From assembly GCA_900473205.1 (NCBI GenBank), contig UCLB01000028.1, positions 1-64,000 of the forward strand: 64,000 bases of DNA, read 5' to 3'. Shown here piece by piece: positions 18,228-29,666 of the stretch; the stretch's first letter is position 1; each line of letters opens with the position of its first letter. The position numbers were made by a program, and so were the translations under genes. The notes below the pieces were generated by a model, which saw nothing but the letters and a program-made list of their open reading frames with translations, had not been told where the DNA came from and did no database searches. Source of the stretch: Hyphomicrobiales bacterium (lineage in GTDB: Bacteria; Pseudomonadota; Alphaproteobacteria; Rhizobiales; Rhizobiaceae).

Positions 18228-19118
18228 ATGACTTCTGAATCCACTCTCTTCAGCAATCGATGGCTGCCCATGCTTTTGGTGGCGCCGCTTATGCTGCTGA
18301 TCATGCTGTTTTTTTACGCGCCGGTCTTTCAGGCCTTCTACTGGTCGTTTTTCCTGGAGCAACCGTTTGGTGGTGGCTCAGAATTTGTCGGCCTCCAGAA
18401 TTTTGAACGCGTGCTGTCCGATCCGGAATTCTGGAATGCCAGCGCACGCACAGTGGTGTTCATGCTGACGGCATCTTCTCTTGCCGTGGCCGTGCCGCTG
18501 ATGCTGGCGATTGCTGCAGATCGCAAAATCCGTTTATCATTTCCGGCGCGCAACGTGTTGGTTTGGCCGAAGGGTATTGCAGGCGCTTCGATCGGTGTCG
18601 TCTTCGCCTTTATCTTCAATCCCTTCGTCGGTCTGTTGGCGCCACTCAACCAGATGTTTCCAGGTCTTTGGGCACCGGGCATCAACGGGACCGATGCCTT
18701 CATCACGCTGATCATGGCGCATGTCTGGAGCGGTATTCCCTTCAACTTCGTCATCTTGCTGGCTGGTCTGCGCTCAATTCCGCAGACCATGTATCAGGCT
18801 GCCGCCATGGACGGTGCCGGTCCCTGGAGGCGTATTCTCGACGTTCAACTGCCGCTGATCATGCCGCAGCTGTTCTTGACGCTCGTTCTCGAATTTACCG
18901 AAAGCATCACCTCTGCTTTCGCGCTGATCGATACCATCACTGGTGGCGGTCCTGGTGGCTCTACGACGCTGCTTGTCTATAAAATCTACGTCGATGGATT
19001 TCGCGGATACGATCTTTCTGGGGCCTCCACACAGACCGCCATCTTGATGGTCTTCGTCATTTTTCTTGCCGCCTGCCAGTTTGCCTTCATTGGCCGACGC
19101 ATCAATTACGAGCGCTGA
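18228..19118 (+). CDS. ugpA: UgpA-like ABC permease
   Basis: Starting from the ATG at 18228 the protein has 296 residues and six predicted membrane segments (first near 14-35). The EAA loop reads QAAAMDGAGPWRRILDVQLPLI near residue 200, the site that contacts the ATPase. The frame is open further upstream, but that part overlaps ugpB antiphase and has no family sequence. It is the first of two inner-membrane subunits; ugpE follows after two bases. Confidence 0.92.
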   Translation: MTSESTLFSNRWLPMLLVAPLMLLIMLFFYAPVFQAFYWSFFLEQPFGGGSEFVGLQNFERVLSDPEFWNASARTVVFMLTASSLAVAVPLMLAIAADRKIRLSFPARNVLVWPKGIAGASIGVVFAFIFNPFVGLLAPLNQMFPGLWAPGINGTDAFITLIMAHVWSGIPFNFVILLAGLRSIPQTMYQAAAMDGAGPWRRILDVQLPLIMPQLFLTLVLEFTESITSAFALIDTITGGGPGGSTTLLVYKIYVDGFRGYDLSGASTQTAILMVFVIFLAACQFAFIGRRINYER

Positions 19119-19120
19119 TC

Positions 19121-20038
19121 ATGATCGAAAACGCACGCTCCATTAATATCGCCGCTGGAGTCATACTTGCAATCGGCATCGTCTACATCGTAGGGCCGCT
19201 TTATCTGACGCTGTCCACTGCCTCGCACTCCTTCGAGGACATGCTGCGCAACGGCCTTGCCTGGTATCCCGGTGACCAGCTGTTCGTGAACATGGGCAAG
19301 ATATTTACACAGACACGCATTCCCATCCAGATGCTTAATAGTCTGATCGTCGCTTTCTCGAATGCCATTGCGACCTGCATATTGTCGCTGCTGTCGGCCT
19401 ATGCGATCGTCTATTTCCGGATCCGCTGGGCGGGCGTGGCTTTCGCGATGATTCTGGCAACGATCATGTTGCCTCTCGATATCCGCGTCATCACGACGTA
19501 TCAGGTGGCCGCGAATATCTTTTCGCCACTCAATGCACTGCTTGACGTGACCGGTATCAACAGCTTGATCGCGGCGATATTTGGCGCTGCGCTCCATCTC
19601 GAAGTCAGCGTACTCGACACGCATTTTGGCCTGGTCGCACCGTTGGTGGCGCATGGCACCGGCACATTCCTGTTTCGCCAGTTTTTCCTGACGCTACCAA
19701 AGGATTTGTTCAAGGCTGCGCGCATGGATGGGGCAGGGCCAATCCGTTTTCTGATCGATATTCTGCTGCCTTTGTCCCGTGCAAGCTTCGCCGCCCTCTT
19801 CGTGCTGACGTTTCTGAGTGGCTGGACACAATATCTGTGGCCACTGGTGGGTGCCTCTACGCCGGATATGCAGACCGCGGTCGTTGGGCTTGCCCGGCTC
19901 GTTCCTGATGCCGATGGCCAGGTGCCTGATTTCCCGATGATCATGGCTGGAGCCGTGCTCGTCTCCCTCGTGCCTCTAACGATGATTGCCCTTTTGCAGC
20001 GCTATCTCGTTCAGGGTCTCGTTCTATCGGAGAAATGA
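19121..20038 (+). CDS. ugpE: UgpE-like ABC permease
   Basis: A 305-residue membrane protein with six predicted segments and the EAA loop FKAARMDGAGPIRFLIDILL near residue 200. It begins two bases after ugpA and its stop overlaps the ATPase start (ATGA). It is somewhat longer than typical UgpE because of a middle insertion (about 135-170, including LDVTGINSLIAAIFGAALHL) between segments 3 and 4. It pairs with UgpA to form the transport channel. Confidence 0.92.
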   Translation: MIENARSINIAAGVILAIGIVYIVGPLYLTLSTASHSFEDMLRNGLAWYPGDQLFVNMGKIFTQTRIPIQMLNSLIVAFSNAIATCILSLLSAYAIVYFRIRWAGVAFAMILATIMLPLDIRVITTYQVAANIFSPLNALLDVTGINSLIAAIFGAALHLEVSVLDTHFGLVAPLVAHGTGTFLFRQFFLTLPKDLFKAARMDGAGPIRFLIDILLPLSRASFAALFVLTFLSGWTQYLWPLVGASTPDMQTAVVGLARLVPDADGQVPDFPMIMAGAVLVSLVPLTMIALLQRYLVQGLVLSEK

Positions 20039-21171
20039 CGATGACTATAAGCGACGCCCCTATTCGTGCAGTGGCTGCCGAAATCGAACTCTTGAATGTC
20101 TCAAAAGCCTACGACAGCAAAATGGTCGTCATTCCGCGAATGGATGTGGTGCTGAGACCTGGCGAATTTACCGTCATTCTCGGTCCATCCGGGTGTGGCA
20201 AGTCAACGCTTCTGCAGATGATCGCAGGCCTTGAGCGGGTGTCGGGTGGTAAAATCGTTATTGGCGGCCGTGAAGTGCAGGATATGGAGCCGAAACATCG
20301 CGGTTGCGCCATGGTCTTCCAGAATTACGCTCTCTATCCGCATATGACGGTTGCCGAGAATATGGCCTATAGCTTGAAGGTTTCAGGCATTTCCAAGATC
20401 AACCGTAAAGAGCGTGTCGCAGCAGTTGCGAAAATGCTCGGTCTTGCGGACTATCTTGACCGCAAGCCGGGTCAACTGTCTGGAGGACAACGGCAGCGCG
20501 TTGCCATTGGCCGCGCGATTATCCGCGAGCCTGGCGTGCTGCTGTTCGACGAGCCACTGTCAAACCTCGATGCTCAACTGCGCCACGATATGCGCGTTGA
20601 ACTGGCGGACCTACATCGCCGTATCGGTGCCACCAGTGTGTTTGTCACGCACGATCAGGTCGAGGCGATGACGCTGGCAGACCGCATCCTTATTCTCAAC
20701 AAGGGCAGCATCGAACAGTTCGATACACCGAAGGCCATCTATCACCATCCCGCGTCGATTTTTGTCGCCAAATTCATCGGCGCTCCGCCGATGAATATTC
20801 TGGATGTCACCGGCGACGGGACCGCACTGCGCACCGCTGACGGGCAAAAAGTTGCGAACTGCGCGCGAGCTGGCAAATTTCATCTTGGCATCCGTCCGGA
20901 AGACATCATCGTTGAATCCGGCGGTTCGATTACCGCGACCATTCGTTACCGAGAAGATCTCGGCTCGCATGAAATCCTTGAGACCGAACTTGCGGGTCAG
21001 ACATTACGGATCGCAACGCCTTTCGGTACCGAAATCGATGCCGTGTCGGCAATCTCCCTGTCGTTTCCGGAAGACCGTCTTCATCTGTTCGATCAAGAGA
21101 CTGGCAAAGCCATTGCCCAGGCATCCAACGGGAGACAGACGGTGCAGCGGCATGTGAGAGAATATCAGTGA
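20035..21171 (+). CDS. ugpC: UgpC-like ABC ATPase
   Basis: The 378-residue ATPase has Walker A GPSGCGKST near 50, Q-loop FQNYALYPHMT, signature LSGGQRQRVAIGRAI near 145, Walker B LLFDEPLSNLDA and the switch His in FVTHDQ. A C-terminal TOBE/MalK-like regulatory domain follows from about 250. It overlaps ugpE by four bases, and its stop overlaps the GTG start of the next gene, so the genes are translationally coupled. It energises glycerophosphodiester uptake. Confidence 0.93.
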   Translation: MTMTISDAPIRAVAAEIELLNVSKAYDSKMVVIPRMDVVLRPGEFTVILGPSGCGKSTLLQMIAGLERVSGGKIVIGGREVQDMEPKHRGCAMVFQNYALYPHMTVAENMAYSLKVSGISKINRKERVAAVAKMLGLADYLDRKPGQLSGGQRQRVAIGRAIIREPGVLLFDEPLSNLDAQLRHDMRVELADLHRRIGATSVFVTHDQVEAMTLADRILILNKGSIEQFDTPKAIYHHPASIFVAKFIGAPPMNILDVTGDGTALRTADGQKVANCARAGKFHLGIRPEDIIVESGGSITATIRYREDLGSHEILETELAGQTLRIATPFGTEIDAVSAISLSFPEDRLHLFDQETGKAIAQASNGRQTVQRHVREYQ

Positions 21172-21989
21172 ATTACCGAGAATTTATAACCGATAGGGAT
21201 CGCGAATGCGCGATCGTCGTCCATCGTGGTATCTGGAAAGATGCTCCCGAAAATAGCCTCTTGGCCATCGAGCAGGCGATCTCAGGCGGTTACAATATTG
21301 TTGAGATCGATATCAGGCGCAGTTCTGATGGCGCGCTTTTGCTACTGCATGATGACACGCTGGAGCGGATGACCGGCCGACACGAGCAACCGGAGTCGCT
21401 GACCTGGGACAAATTGTGCAGTCTCAACCTGCGTAACCGCGATGGCGGAAATGCCAACGCTTTCACGCAGGAGAAGCTGCCAAGTCTAGCTGAAGTGTTC
21501 GAACTGACGCGCGGCCGTGTTTTTCTGCACATAGACGTCAAAGACCGCTCCCTCATCCCTGAGGTAATCGCCTGTGCAAAAGCGATGGGCGTTGATGACG
21601 AAGTGGATTTCTGGGCCTCGCTTAAAGGCCCGAAAGATTTTGCTTGGATACAAGCAAATATTACACCGCACGATGTTTTGTTGGTGGCCAAGACCCGTCT
21701 TGATCTGTCCGATGCCGATCTTCGGATCGGAACTTTGTCTCAACTGTCTCCGTCGATCTGCGAAATCTACTTCAATGATCTGGCTCAGATCGCTGAACTC
21801 CGAAAACTGTTCTCGGGGGCGCTGTGGGTCAACACGCTCGACACCGTTTCCTGCGCTGGTTTCACCGACACTGCCGCCCTTGCCGGTCCCGAAGCGATTT
21901 GGGGACGTCTGATCGATGCGGGCATTTCCATCATTCAGACAGACGAGGCTGCCGCTCTCAAATCCTATCTCGCGGCGCGCCGCACCTGA
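21168..21989 (+). CDS. glycerophosphodiester phosphodiesterase, first copy
   Basis: This 273-residue protein starts with GTG overlapping the ugpC stop. The GDPD active-site set is present: HRG at 19-21, PENSL near 30, EIDIRR near 47 and LLHDDTLERMTG near 60. It lacks a signal peptide and is thus cytoplasmic, like UgpQ. GDPDs hydrolyse glycerophosphodiesters to glycerol 3-phosphate and an alcohol. It shares its layout and the ends WVNTLD / IWGRLIDAGISIIQTD with the next gene, so the two are tandem paralogues. The substrate split between them is unknown. Confidence 0.92.
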   Translation: MNYREFITDRDRECAIVVHRGIWKDAPENSLLAIEQAISGGYNIVEIDIRRSSDGALLLLHDDTLERMTGRHEQPESLTWDKLCSLNLRNRDGGNANAFTQEKLPSLAEVFELTRGRVFLHIDVKDRSLIPEVIACAKAMGVDDEVDFWASLKGPKDFAWIQANITPHDVLLVAKTRLDLSDADLRIGTLSQLSPSICEIYFNDLAQIAELRKLFSGALWVNTLDTVSCAGFTDTAALAGPEAIWGRLIDAGISIIQTDEAAALKSYLAARRT

Positions 21990-22008
21990 CACCACCAAGG
22001 AAAAGACT

Positions 22009-22839
22009 ATGACGCATTACAAAGACTACATCGCAGATCCAAAGCGCGATTGCGCAATTGTTGCGCACCGTGGCGCATGGCGCGGTGCGCCAGAAAACAG
22101 CCTTGCCGCTATCGAACGCGCGATTGCCGTCGGTGCCAACATCGTTGAACTCGATATTCGCAAGAGTGCTGATGGCGAACTGTTCATAATGCACGACGAT
22201 ACCCTGTTGCGCATGGCGGGGATTGATGTCGATGCCGAAACATTGACGATAGCGGAACTACAGGCAATTGCGCTGCGCGAAGACGATGGTGGAGAAGACC
22301 GGTCTTCGACCGATCAGCGTATACCAACCTTAAAGCAGGCACTGGAAATCATCCGAGGACGTATATTTGCCGACCTCGACCTCAAGGATCGTGGTCTTTT
22401 TTCCGAAGTCGCCGCCTGCGCTCGCGACATGGGCGCTGCGTCCTATGTCGACTTGAAGACACGCCTTATGACCCGCGAAGAGCTGGATTGGGTCCGTGCC
22501 CAGAACATAGAAGGTATTCCGTTTATGGCCATGGCCACATTCACAGCGGAAGGCCTCGAAGACACCATGGCTTTGCTATCCGAGATCAAACCGTTCATGT
22601 GTGAAATGCGTTTCGATCACGTCGATACGATTATCAACAATCGCGACCGTTTCCTTGCGGCCAATATGGCTTTGTGGATCAACACGCTCGATCAGGTTGG
22701 AAGCGGCGAGTGGCGCGACGACAAAGCAATAATCAATCCCGACAGCATTTGGGGCACGTTGATGGATGCCGGCATTAGCGTCTTTCAAACCGACAGACCG
22801 GAAGAGATGAAGGCTTACATCGAGGCCCGTCGCGCATGA
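22009..22839 (+). CDS. glycerophosphodiester phosphodiesterase, second copy
   Basis: The ATG at 22009 follows AAGGAAAAG; an upstream open frame overlaps the first copy and is not used. The 276-residue product again has HRG near 21, PENSL, ELDIRK, IMHDDTLLRMAG and LDLKDRG. It ends in a strand similar to copy one (WINTLDQ, IWGTLMDAGISVFQTDRPEEM). The stop overlaps the IMPase start by ATGA. No signal peptide. Duplication followed by divergence suggests two related diesters, or two steps, in the same pathway. Confidence 0.92.
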   Translation: MTHYKDYIADPKRDCAIVAHRGAWRGAPENSLAAIERAIAVGANIVELDIRKSADGELFIMHDDTLLRMAGIDVDAETLTIAELQAIALREDDGGEDRSSTDQRIPTLKQALEIIRGRIFADLDLKDRGLFSEVAACARDMGAASYVDLKTRLMTREELDWVRAQNIEGIPFMAMATFTAEGLEDTMALLSEIKPFMCEMRFDHVDTIINNRDRFLAANMALWINTLDQVGSGEWRDDKAIINPDSIWGTLMDAGISVFQTDRPEEMKAYIEARRA

Positions 22840-23660
22840 AAACGCTGAGCGATGATCTTTTGACCGCCCTCATGTCAGACATGCGGGCTGTGGCGCAGAC
22901 TGAAATATTACCGCGTTTTCGTTCCATCACCGCTGACACTATCCGGACAAAGACCGCAGCCGACGATATCGTCACGGACGCCGATATCGCAGCCGAAAAG
23001 GCGCTCAGCGAGAAACTTGTTGAGCGGTTCCCGGGCATTGCCATTGTTGGTGAGGAAGCGGTTTCAGACGATGCCTCGATCCTGGCGCGTCTTGCAGACG
23101 CAGAGTTGGCGGCCGTCATCGATCCGATCGACGGCACCTGGCATTTTGCTCACGGCGTGCCGATGTTCGGTAGCATTCTCGCGATCGTTTCGGGTGGCGA
23201 AACGATCGCTGGTATTATCCACTATCCGATTACGGGAGATTTCCTTGTTGCAGGCCGTGGCGAGGGTGCATGGCATGTCGCGGCTGACGGTACGCGGACG
23301 CGGCTTTCCGTTGCTGCCCCCACGCCGATTGACGAAATGCACGGTTTCATCCCGCTGCACATGTTTGAGCCAGACCTCCAGGTGAAACTCGCTCCCCGCG
23401 TTCTGCGCTTCCTTCGCACCACCACGTGGCGGTGCTCCGCATGGGAATACCGAATGCTTGCAACCGGTGCGATGAGTTTTTGCCTCAACGAAAGCCTGAA
23501 GCCATGGGATCATGCCGCTGGCGCGCTGATCCACATGGAAGCTGGCGGTTTTGGTGCAGTGACGACTGGCGAAACTTACAGACCGACCATGATTCATGGG
23601 CATCTTCTGCTCGCTCCAGACAGGGTGTCATGGGGTGCGATTAGAGAGGAATTGTCCTAG
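22836..23660 (+). CDS. inositol-monophosphatase-family enzyme
   Basis: The 274-residue protein has the metal-binding set of the IMPase/FBPase superfamily: TDADIAAEKAL near 50, VGEEAV near 70, DPIDGTWHFAHG near 95 and WDHAAGALIHMEAGG near 225. The second motif is usually DP(I/L)DGT.NF; here WHF replaces xNF. It is coupled by ATGA overlap to the second phosphodiesterase. Family members remove phosphate from inositol phosphates, histidinol phosphate, NADP or PAP. In this operon the simplest reading is that it dephosphorylates the alcohol phosphate from the imported diester, for example an inositol phosphate; histidinol-phosphatase activity cannot be excluded. Confidence 0.88.
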   Translation: MKTLSDDLLTALMSDMRAVAQTEILPRFRSITADTIRTKTAADDIVTDADIAAEKALSEKLVERFPGIAIVGEEAVSDDASILARLADAELAAVIDPIDGTWHFAHGVPMFGSILAIVSGGETIAGIIHYPITGDFLVAGRGEGAWHVAADGTRTRLSVAAPTPIDEMHGFIPLHMFEPDLQVKLAPRVLRFLRTTTWRCSAWEYRMLATGAMSFCLNESLKPWDHAAGALIHMEAGGFGAVTTGETYRPTMIHGHLLLAPDRVSWGAIREELS

Positions 23661-23880
23661 GCACCATGGAAAATTTGAGTTTTTTCCGATGCCGTTACAC
23701 AATTTAAACGGAGGCGCCCGCGATGCGTGGCACAGCAACGAGCATAGGCAGTTAGAACAAAAATCTGATGTCACTTATGCTTTATGAGCTGCACCAAGCC
23801 GCTTTTTTCAGAGATCGCATTTAAACGGGAACCGATGAGACGAAGGCGCATTTGCTGGGCTTAATAGGTAAAAGCTCAAA

Positions 23881-24516
23881 ATGCGTAACATCATCGCCGG
23901 CGTAGTCCTCACAGGCTGCATGTTGCCGTTCGCTGTAGGCTCTATGAAGGTAGCCAACGAGTTTACCAAAGTAACAGCGGCACATGAGTTTAGTGATCTG
24001 GATAGCCAGCCGCTCTGGACCCTGGACGCAAGAAGGGTAGACGTTACCAGCCAGAACTACGAACGTATTCCAGGAATAATCGTGCCTGAAAACATTGTTG
24101 CCAAGGCGGAGACTGGAGAATCAAAGATGTTGGGTTCAACAGCGGGTGACGTGACCGCCGAGGCTCAATCTGGCGACGTGCAGGTCCAGTTGGCAGTTCA
24201 GGCATGGTGCAGCGAACGGTATCGTTCATATGATCCGTCAGACAACAGCTATCAGCCTTATGGCGGTGCTGCCCGGAAACCATGCGTGGCTCCTGCCTCT
24301 GTCACTTCAGATATGCAGCAGGCGTCATTGGCGTCCGCATCCTCATTGACGGACGAACATGTGACGTGGTGCAGCAGTCGTTACAGTTCCTATCGCGTCG
24401 AGGACAATAGCTATCAACCTTTTTCGGGTGGACGTAAGCAGTGCAGCTCTCCAGTTGATCAGGCTGGCAGTGAAATTCTCAGCAGAGCGAGCGGCGTTAC
24501 GGCCTCCATCAATTAG
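23881..24516 (+). CDS. secreted protein with two BA14K repeats
   Basis: This 211-residue protein starts with a hydrophobic leader ([20 protein letters not shown]) and ends with two copies of the BA14K-type motif: [19 protein letters not shown] (about 109-127) and [19 protein letters not shown] (about 162-180), each closing with a Cys. BA14K proteins are envelope or secreted proteins of Rhizobiales, first known as Brucella antigens; their function is unclear. The Cys in the leader (TGC) resembles a lipobox weakly. It stands alone; 23661-23880 holds only two ATTTAAACGG copies and AT-rich sequence. Confidence 0.78.
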   Translation: MRNIIAGVVLTGCMLPFAVGSMKVANEFTKVTAAHEFSDLDSQPLWTLDARRVDVTSQNYERIPGIIVPENIVAKAETGESKMLGSTAGDVTAEAQSGDVQVQLAVQAWCSERYRSYDPSDNSYQPYGGAARKPCVAPASVTSDMQQASLASASSLTDEHVTWCSSRYSSYRVEDNSYQPFSGGRKQCSSPVDQAGSEILSRASGVTASIN

Positions 24517-24596
24517 TCACCCCGCCCACCACTGTGTTAATCCTACTAAGGACGTTTGAGAGACCAGAGCTCTGACCATCGCGGATCACTTCAATT

Positions 24597-25211
24597 TCAC
24601 TTAATTGTCGCTTTCAGTTCAGCATTTTCCGCCTCCAATTGGGCCAGACGATCTCGTAAGGGCTTGATCGCCGCAACCACCTCATCTTCCGTAAATCGCG
24701 GCTTGATGTGCTGCTGGCAATTCCAGTCGAAGCTTTCGAGGCGCAATCGGAAGATGCGTTCGAGTTTGGCGCCGTATGCGCAGTCGGTGACCAGCGCTGT
24801 CAGTGCGGGGTCTTCTGAGGGTGCCAGCTTTTCTACATGCGCGTAGATTTTCAGGCGAGACCGGCTTGGGTAATCCATCAAAATCAGGCTGGCACGGTCA
24901 TTGGCTGCAAAATTGCCTGTGCTGATATATTGACGATTGCCACGGTAGTCGGCAAAGGCCAGCAATTGGTCGTCCAAGACCTTGAGAAAGCCACGTGGCC
25001 CGCCGCGATGCTGGACATAAGGCCAGCCGGTTTCCGAGACCGAGGCGATGTAGAAGCTGTCGCGCCCACTGATGAAGGCCTTCTCGTTGTCCGTGAACCG
25101 GTTGGATTCCCGATGTCCTCTGAAGTCCGACCAGATATGGTCAGCCCCCATCTCGGCCTGCGCGGCCCGGACACTTGGTGTTATCGCTATGTCAAGAAAC
25201 CCGTAAGCCAT
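24597..25211 (-). CDS. pyridoxamine-5'-phosphate-oxidase-like flavin protein
   Basis: The ATG at 25211 follows GGAGGGCACC and gives 204 residues; a longer frame to 25262 adds an unlikely extension. Residues about 30-150 form a PNPOx-like split barrel (FIASVSETGWPYVQHRGGPR-type pattern, then DYRGNRQYISTGN and LMDYPSRSRLKIYAHV), which binds FMN. The C terminus ends in a predicted coiled coil (about 180-204, PLRDRLAQLEAENAELKA). Such proteins are often general stress or heme/flavin oxidoreductases. The gene is followed by pobR on the same strand but no functional link is evident. Confidence 0.85.
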   Translation of the reverse strand: MAYGFLDIAITPSVRAAQAEMGADHIWSDFRGHRESNRFTDNEKAFISGRDSFYIASVSETGWPYVQHRGGPRGFLKVLDDQLLAFADYRGNRQYISTGNFAANDRASLILMDYPSRSRLKIYAHVEKLAPSEDPALTALVTDCAYGAKLERIFRLRLESFDWNCQQHIKPRFTEDEVVAAIKPLRDRLAQLEAENAELKATIK

Positions 25212-25294
25212 GGTGCCCTCCAGCATTGGTGCCGAGGTCAATGTAATCCTTTTCTCCGTCACGCTAAGTCATTTCGTAGCGACGGGTATGGCGT

Positions 25295-27464
<2,170 letters not shown>

Positions 27465-27566
27465 TGAAATGCCAACAGGGTGCGTATCTCGCGACATGCG
27501 TTTAAGACTATAAGTTGAAACGGTGCAAAGCCTGGGAGGTGCGCACCAAAAAGGGAGGACTAGATC

Positions 27567-28739
27567 ATGAGGAAAACCATTCTTGCCGCCATAGCGGCGC
27601 TCGCATTGAGCAGCACGGCTTATGCAGATGTCATCAAGGTTGGCGTCGTGGGGCCGTTTTCGGGTCCGTTCGCATTGCAGGGCAAAAACTTCAAGGCTGG
27701 CATCGATGCCTACATGGCGATCCATGGCAACAAGGTCGGCGATGACACGATAGAGATCATCTATCGCGACGTGCCGCAGGCCGATCCTGCCCAGTCCAAG
27801 GCGCTCGGACAGGAACTGGTCGTCAAGGAGAAGGTGCAGTATCTGGCTGGCTTCTACTTTACCCCGGATGCCATGGCTGTGACGCCGATCCTGAAACAGG
27901 CAAAGGTGCCTATGGTCATCATGAATGCCGCGACCTCAGCGATCATGAAGACCAGCCCGCTGGTGGTGCGCACGTCGTTCACTACCTGGCAGACGTCGAC
28001 CCCGATTGCGACGGTGGCCTTCGAGGCCGGCGTCAAGAAGATGATATCGGTGGTCAGTGATTACGGTCCGGGCGTCGATGCCGAAAATGCCTTCAAGGCG
28101 GCCTTCGTGAAGGCAGGCGGCGAAGTGGTGCAGTCGATCCGCATGCCGCTGACCACCAATGATTTCAGCCCCATCATGCAGCGTATCAAGGATTCCGGTG
28201 CAGACGGCGTCTTCGCCTTCCTTCCGTCCGGCCCGACCACGCTTGGCTTCGTCAAAGCCTATAACGACAACGGCCTGAAGGCGGCTGGCGTGAAGTTTTT
28301 CGCGCCCGGAGACCTGACGCAGGAGTCCGATCTGCCGGCGCTGGGCGATGCCGCGCTTGGCATACAGACCACATTCCACTATGCGGTTTCGCATGATTCG
28401 CCGGAAAACAAGGTATTCGTGGAAGCGGCCACCAAGGCAATCGGCAATAAGGCAGAACTTTCCTTTCCGGCAGTCGGGGCTTTCGACGGCATGCACGTCA
28501 TCTACAAGATGATCGAGGCGACCGGTGGCAAGCAGGACCCGGAAAAGGCTGTCGATGCCGTCAAGGGCCTGTCGTGGACCAGCCCGCGCGGACCTGTATC
28601 TATCGATCCGGAAAGCCGGCACATCACCCAGAACATCTACCTTCGCGAAGTCGTGAAGGCTGATGACGGCACCTATATCAACAAGGAAATCCGCACCTTC
28701 GAAAATCAGGGCGATCCAGGCCTCGCGGCTGCGAAATAA
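27567..28739 (+). CDS. LivK-like ABC binding protein (probably aromatic-acid ligand)
   Basis: A 390-residue periplasmic binding protein with signal peptide MRKTILAAIAALALSSTAYA and then VIKVGVVGPFSGPFALQGKN, the Peripla_BP_6 fold start. The ATG follows GGGAGGACTAGATC. Many members of this group in Rhizobiales bind benzoate derivatives or other aromatic acids rather than branched-chain amino acids. Location 103 bp after pobA and complete HAAP transporter genes downstream support uptake of 4-hydroxybenzoate or a precursor; that is inference. Confidence 0.88.
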   Translation: MRKTILAAIAALALSSTAYADVIKVGVVGPFSGPFALQGKNFKAGIDAYMAIHGNKVGDDTIEIIYRDVPQADPAQSKALGQELVVKEKVQYLAGFYFTPDAMAVTPILKQAKVPMVIMNAATSAIMKTSPLVVRTSFTTWQTSTPIATVAFEAGVKKMISVVSDYGPGVDAENAFKAAFVKAGGEVVQSIRMPLTTNDFSPIMQRIKDSGADGVFAFLPSGPTTLGFVKAYNDNGLKAAGVKFFAPGDLTQESDLPALGDAALGIQTTFHYAVSHDSPENKVFVEAATKAIGNKAELSFPAVGAFDGMHVIYKMIEATGGKQDPEKAVDAVKGLSWTSPRGPVSIDPESRHITQNIYLREVVKADDGTYINKEIRTFENQGDPGLAAAK

Positions 28740-28802
28740 GCCTCAAGAAGAACCTCGAAACATCGGTGGGTCCATGACCCGCCGATTTGAGCAGGATATT
28801 CC

Positions 28803-29666
28803 ATGCAGACAGTCTTCAGCATAGCCATTGATGCCCTTGCCTATGGCATGGTGCTCTTCGTCATTTCCATCGGCCTTTCGGTGACGATGGGGTTGATGCG
28901 GGTCGTCAATCTGGCCCATGGCGCCTTCGCCATGATCGGCGGCTACATCGCATCCTACGTGGCCCGCGATCTTGGGATGGGCTATTCGGTTGCCGTGATG
29001 GCGGCTGTCGTTCTGACGATCATCATCGCCATTCCAATTGAGAGGTTTCTTTATCGGCGCATCTACGGCGCCCCTGAACTGACACAGGTTCTGATGACGA
29101 TCGGCATCACCTTCTGTGTCATCGGTATCGCGAATTATGTGATGGGGCCGACGCTGAAGACGATCCCTCTGGCAGGCCCTCTTCAAGGTGCAGCCGATCT
29201 CGGCTTCCGCAGCATTTCGGTCCACCGCCTCTTTGCCATCGTCTGCGGTCTCGTTGTGGCACTCGGTCTCTGGTTTGCAATCGAAAGGACGAGTTTTGGC
29301 GTCAAGGTACGGGCGTCTGTGGATGATGCCGCCATGGCCGCCGCACTTGGCGTCCGCACCGAGGTCATTTACGCGATCAGCTTTGCCATCGCGGTCGGTC
29401 TTGCAGCATTCGGCGGTGTCGTCGGTGCGGAGCTTCTGCCGATCGAGCCCTATTACGCGCTTCGCTACATGGTGACGTTTCTCGTCGTTGTCTCAGTCGG
29501 TGGTGCGGGGTCCATTCCGGGCGCCCTTGCGGCCTGTCTGCTGCTCGGCGCAATCGATACGACCGGACGCTATCTGATGCCGGAATTTGGTGAATTCTTC
29601 TTCTACCTCGCGGTGATCGCGATCATCTGCGTGTTTCCGCGCGGCCTTGCCGGAAGAGCGAAATGA
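28803..29666 (+). CDS. LivH-like ABC permease
   Basis: The 287-residue membrane protein has about eight predicted segments and LivH signatures: LSVTMGLMRVVNLAHGAFAM near residue 25, the LTQVLMTIGI stretch near 95 and VRASVDDAAMAAALGVRTE near 165. It starts 63 bp after the binding-protein gene and its stop overlaps the next permease start by ATGA. It forms one half of the inner-membrane channel. Confidence 0.93.
   Translation: MQTVFSIAIDALAYGMVLFVISIGLSVTMGLMRVVNLAHGAFAMIGGYIASYVARDLGMGYSVAVMAAVVLTIIIAIPIERFLYRRIYGAPELTQVLMTIGITFCVIGIANYVMGPTLKTIPLAGPLQGAADLGFRSISVHRLFAIVCGLVVALGLWFAIERTSFGVKVRASVDDAAMAAALGVRTEVIYAISFAIAVGLAAFGGVVGAELLPIEPYYALRYMVTFLVVVSVGGAGSIPGALAACLLLGAIDTTGRYLMPEFGEFFFYLAVIAIICVFPRGLAGRAK

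Noticed and set aside
23661-23880. possible small RNA or riboswitch upstream of the BA14K gene
   Set aside because: Only two short ATTTAAACGG copies and AT-rich DNA are visible; no conserved fold could be recognised.
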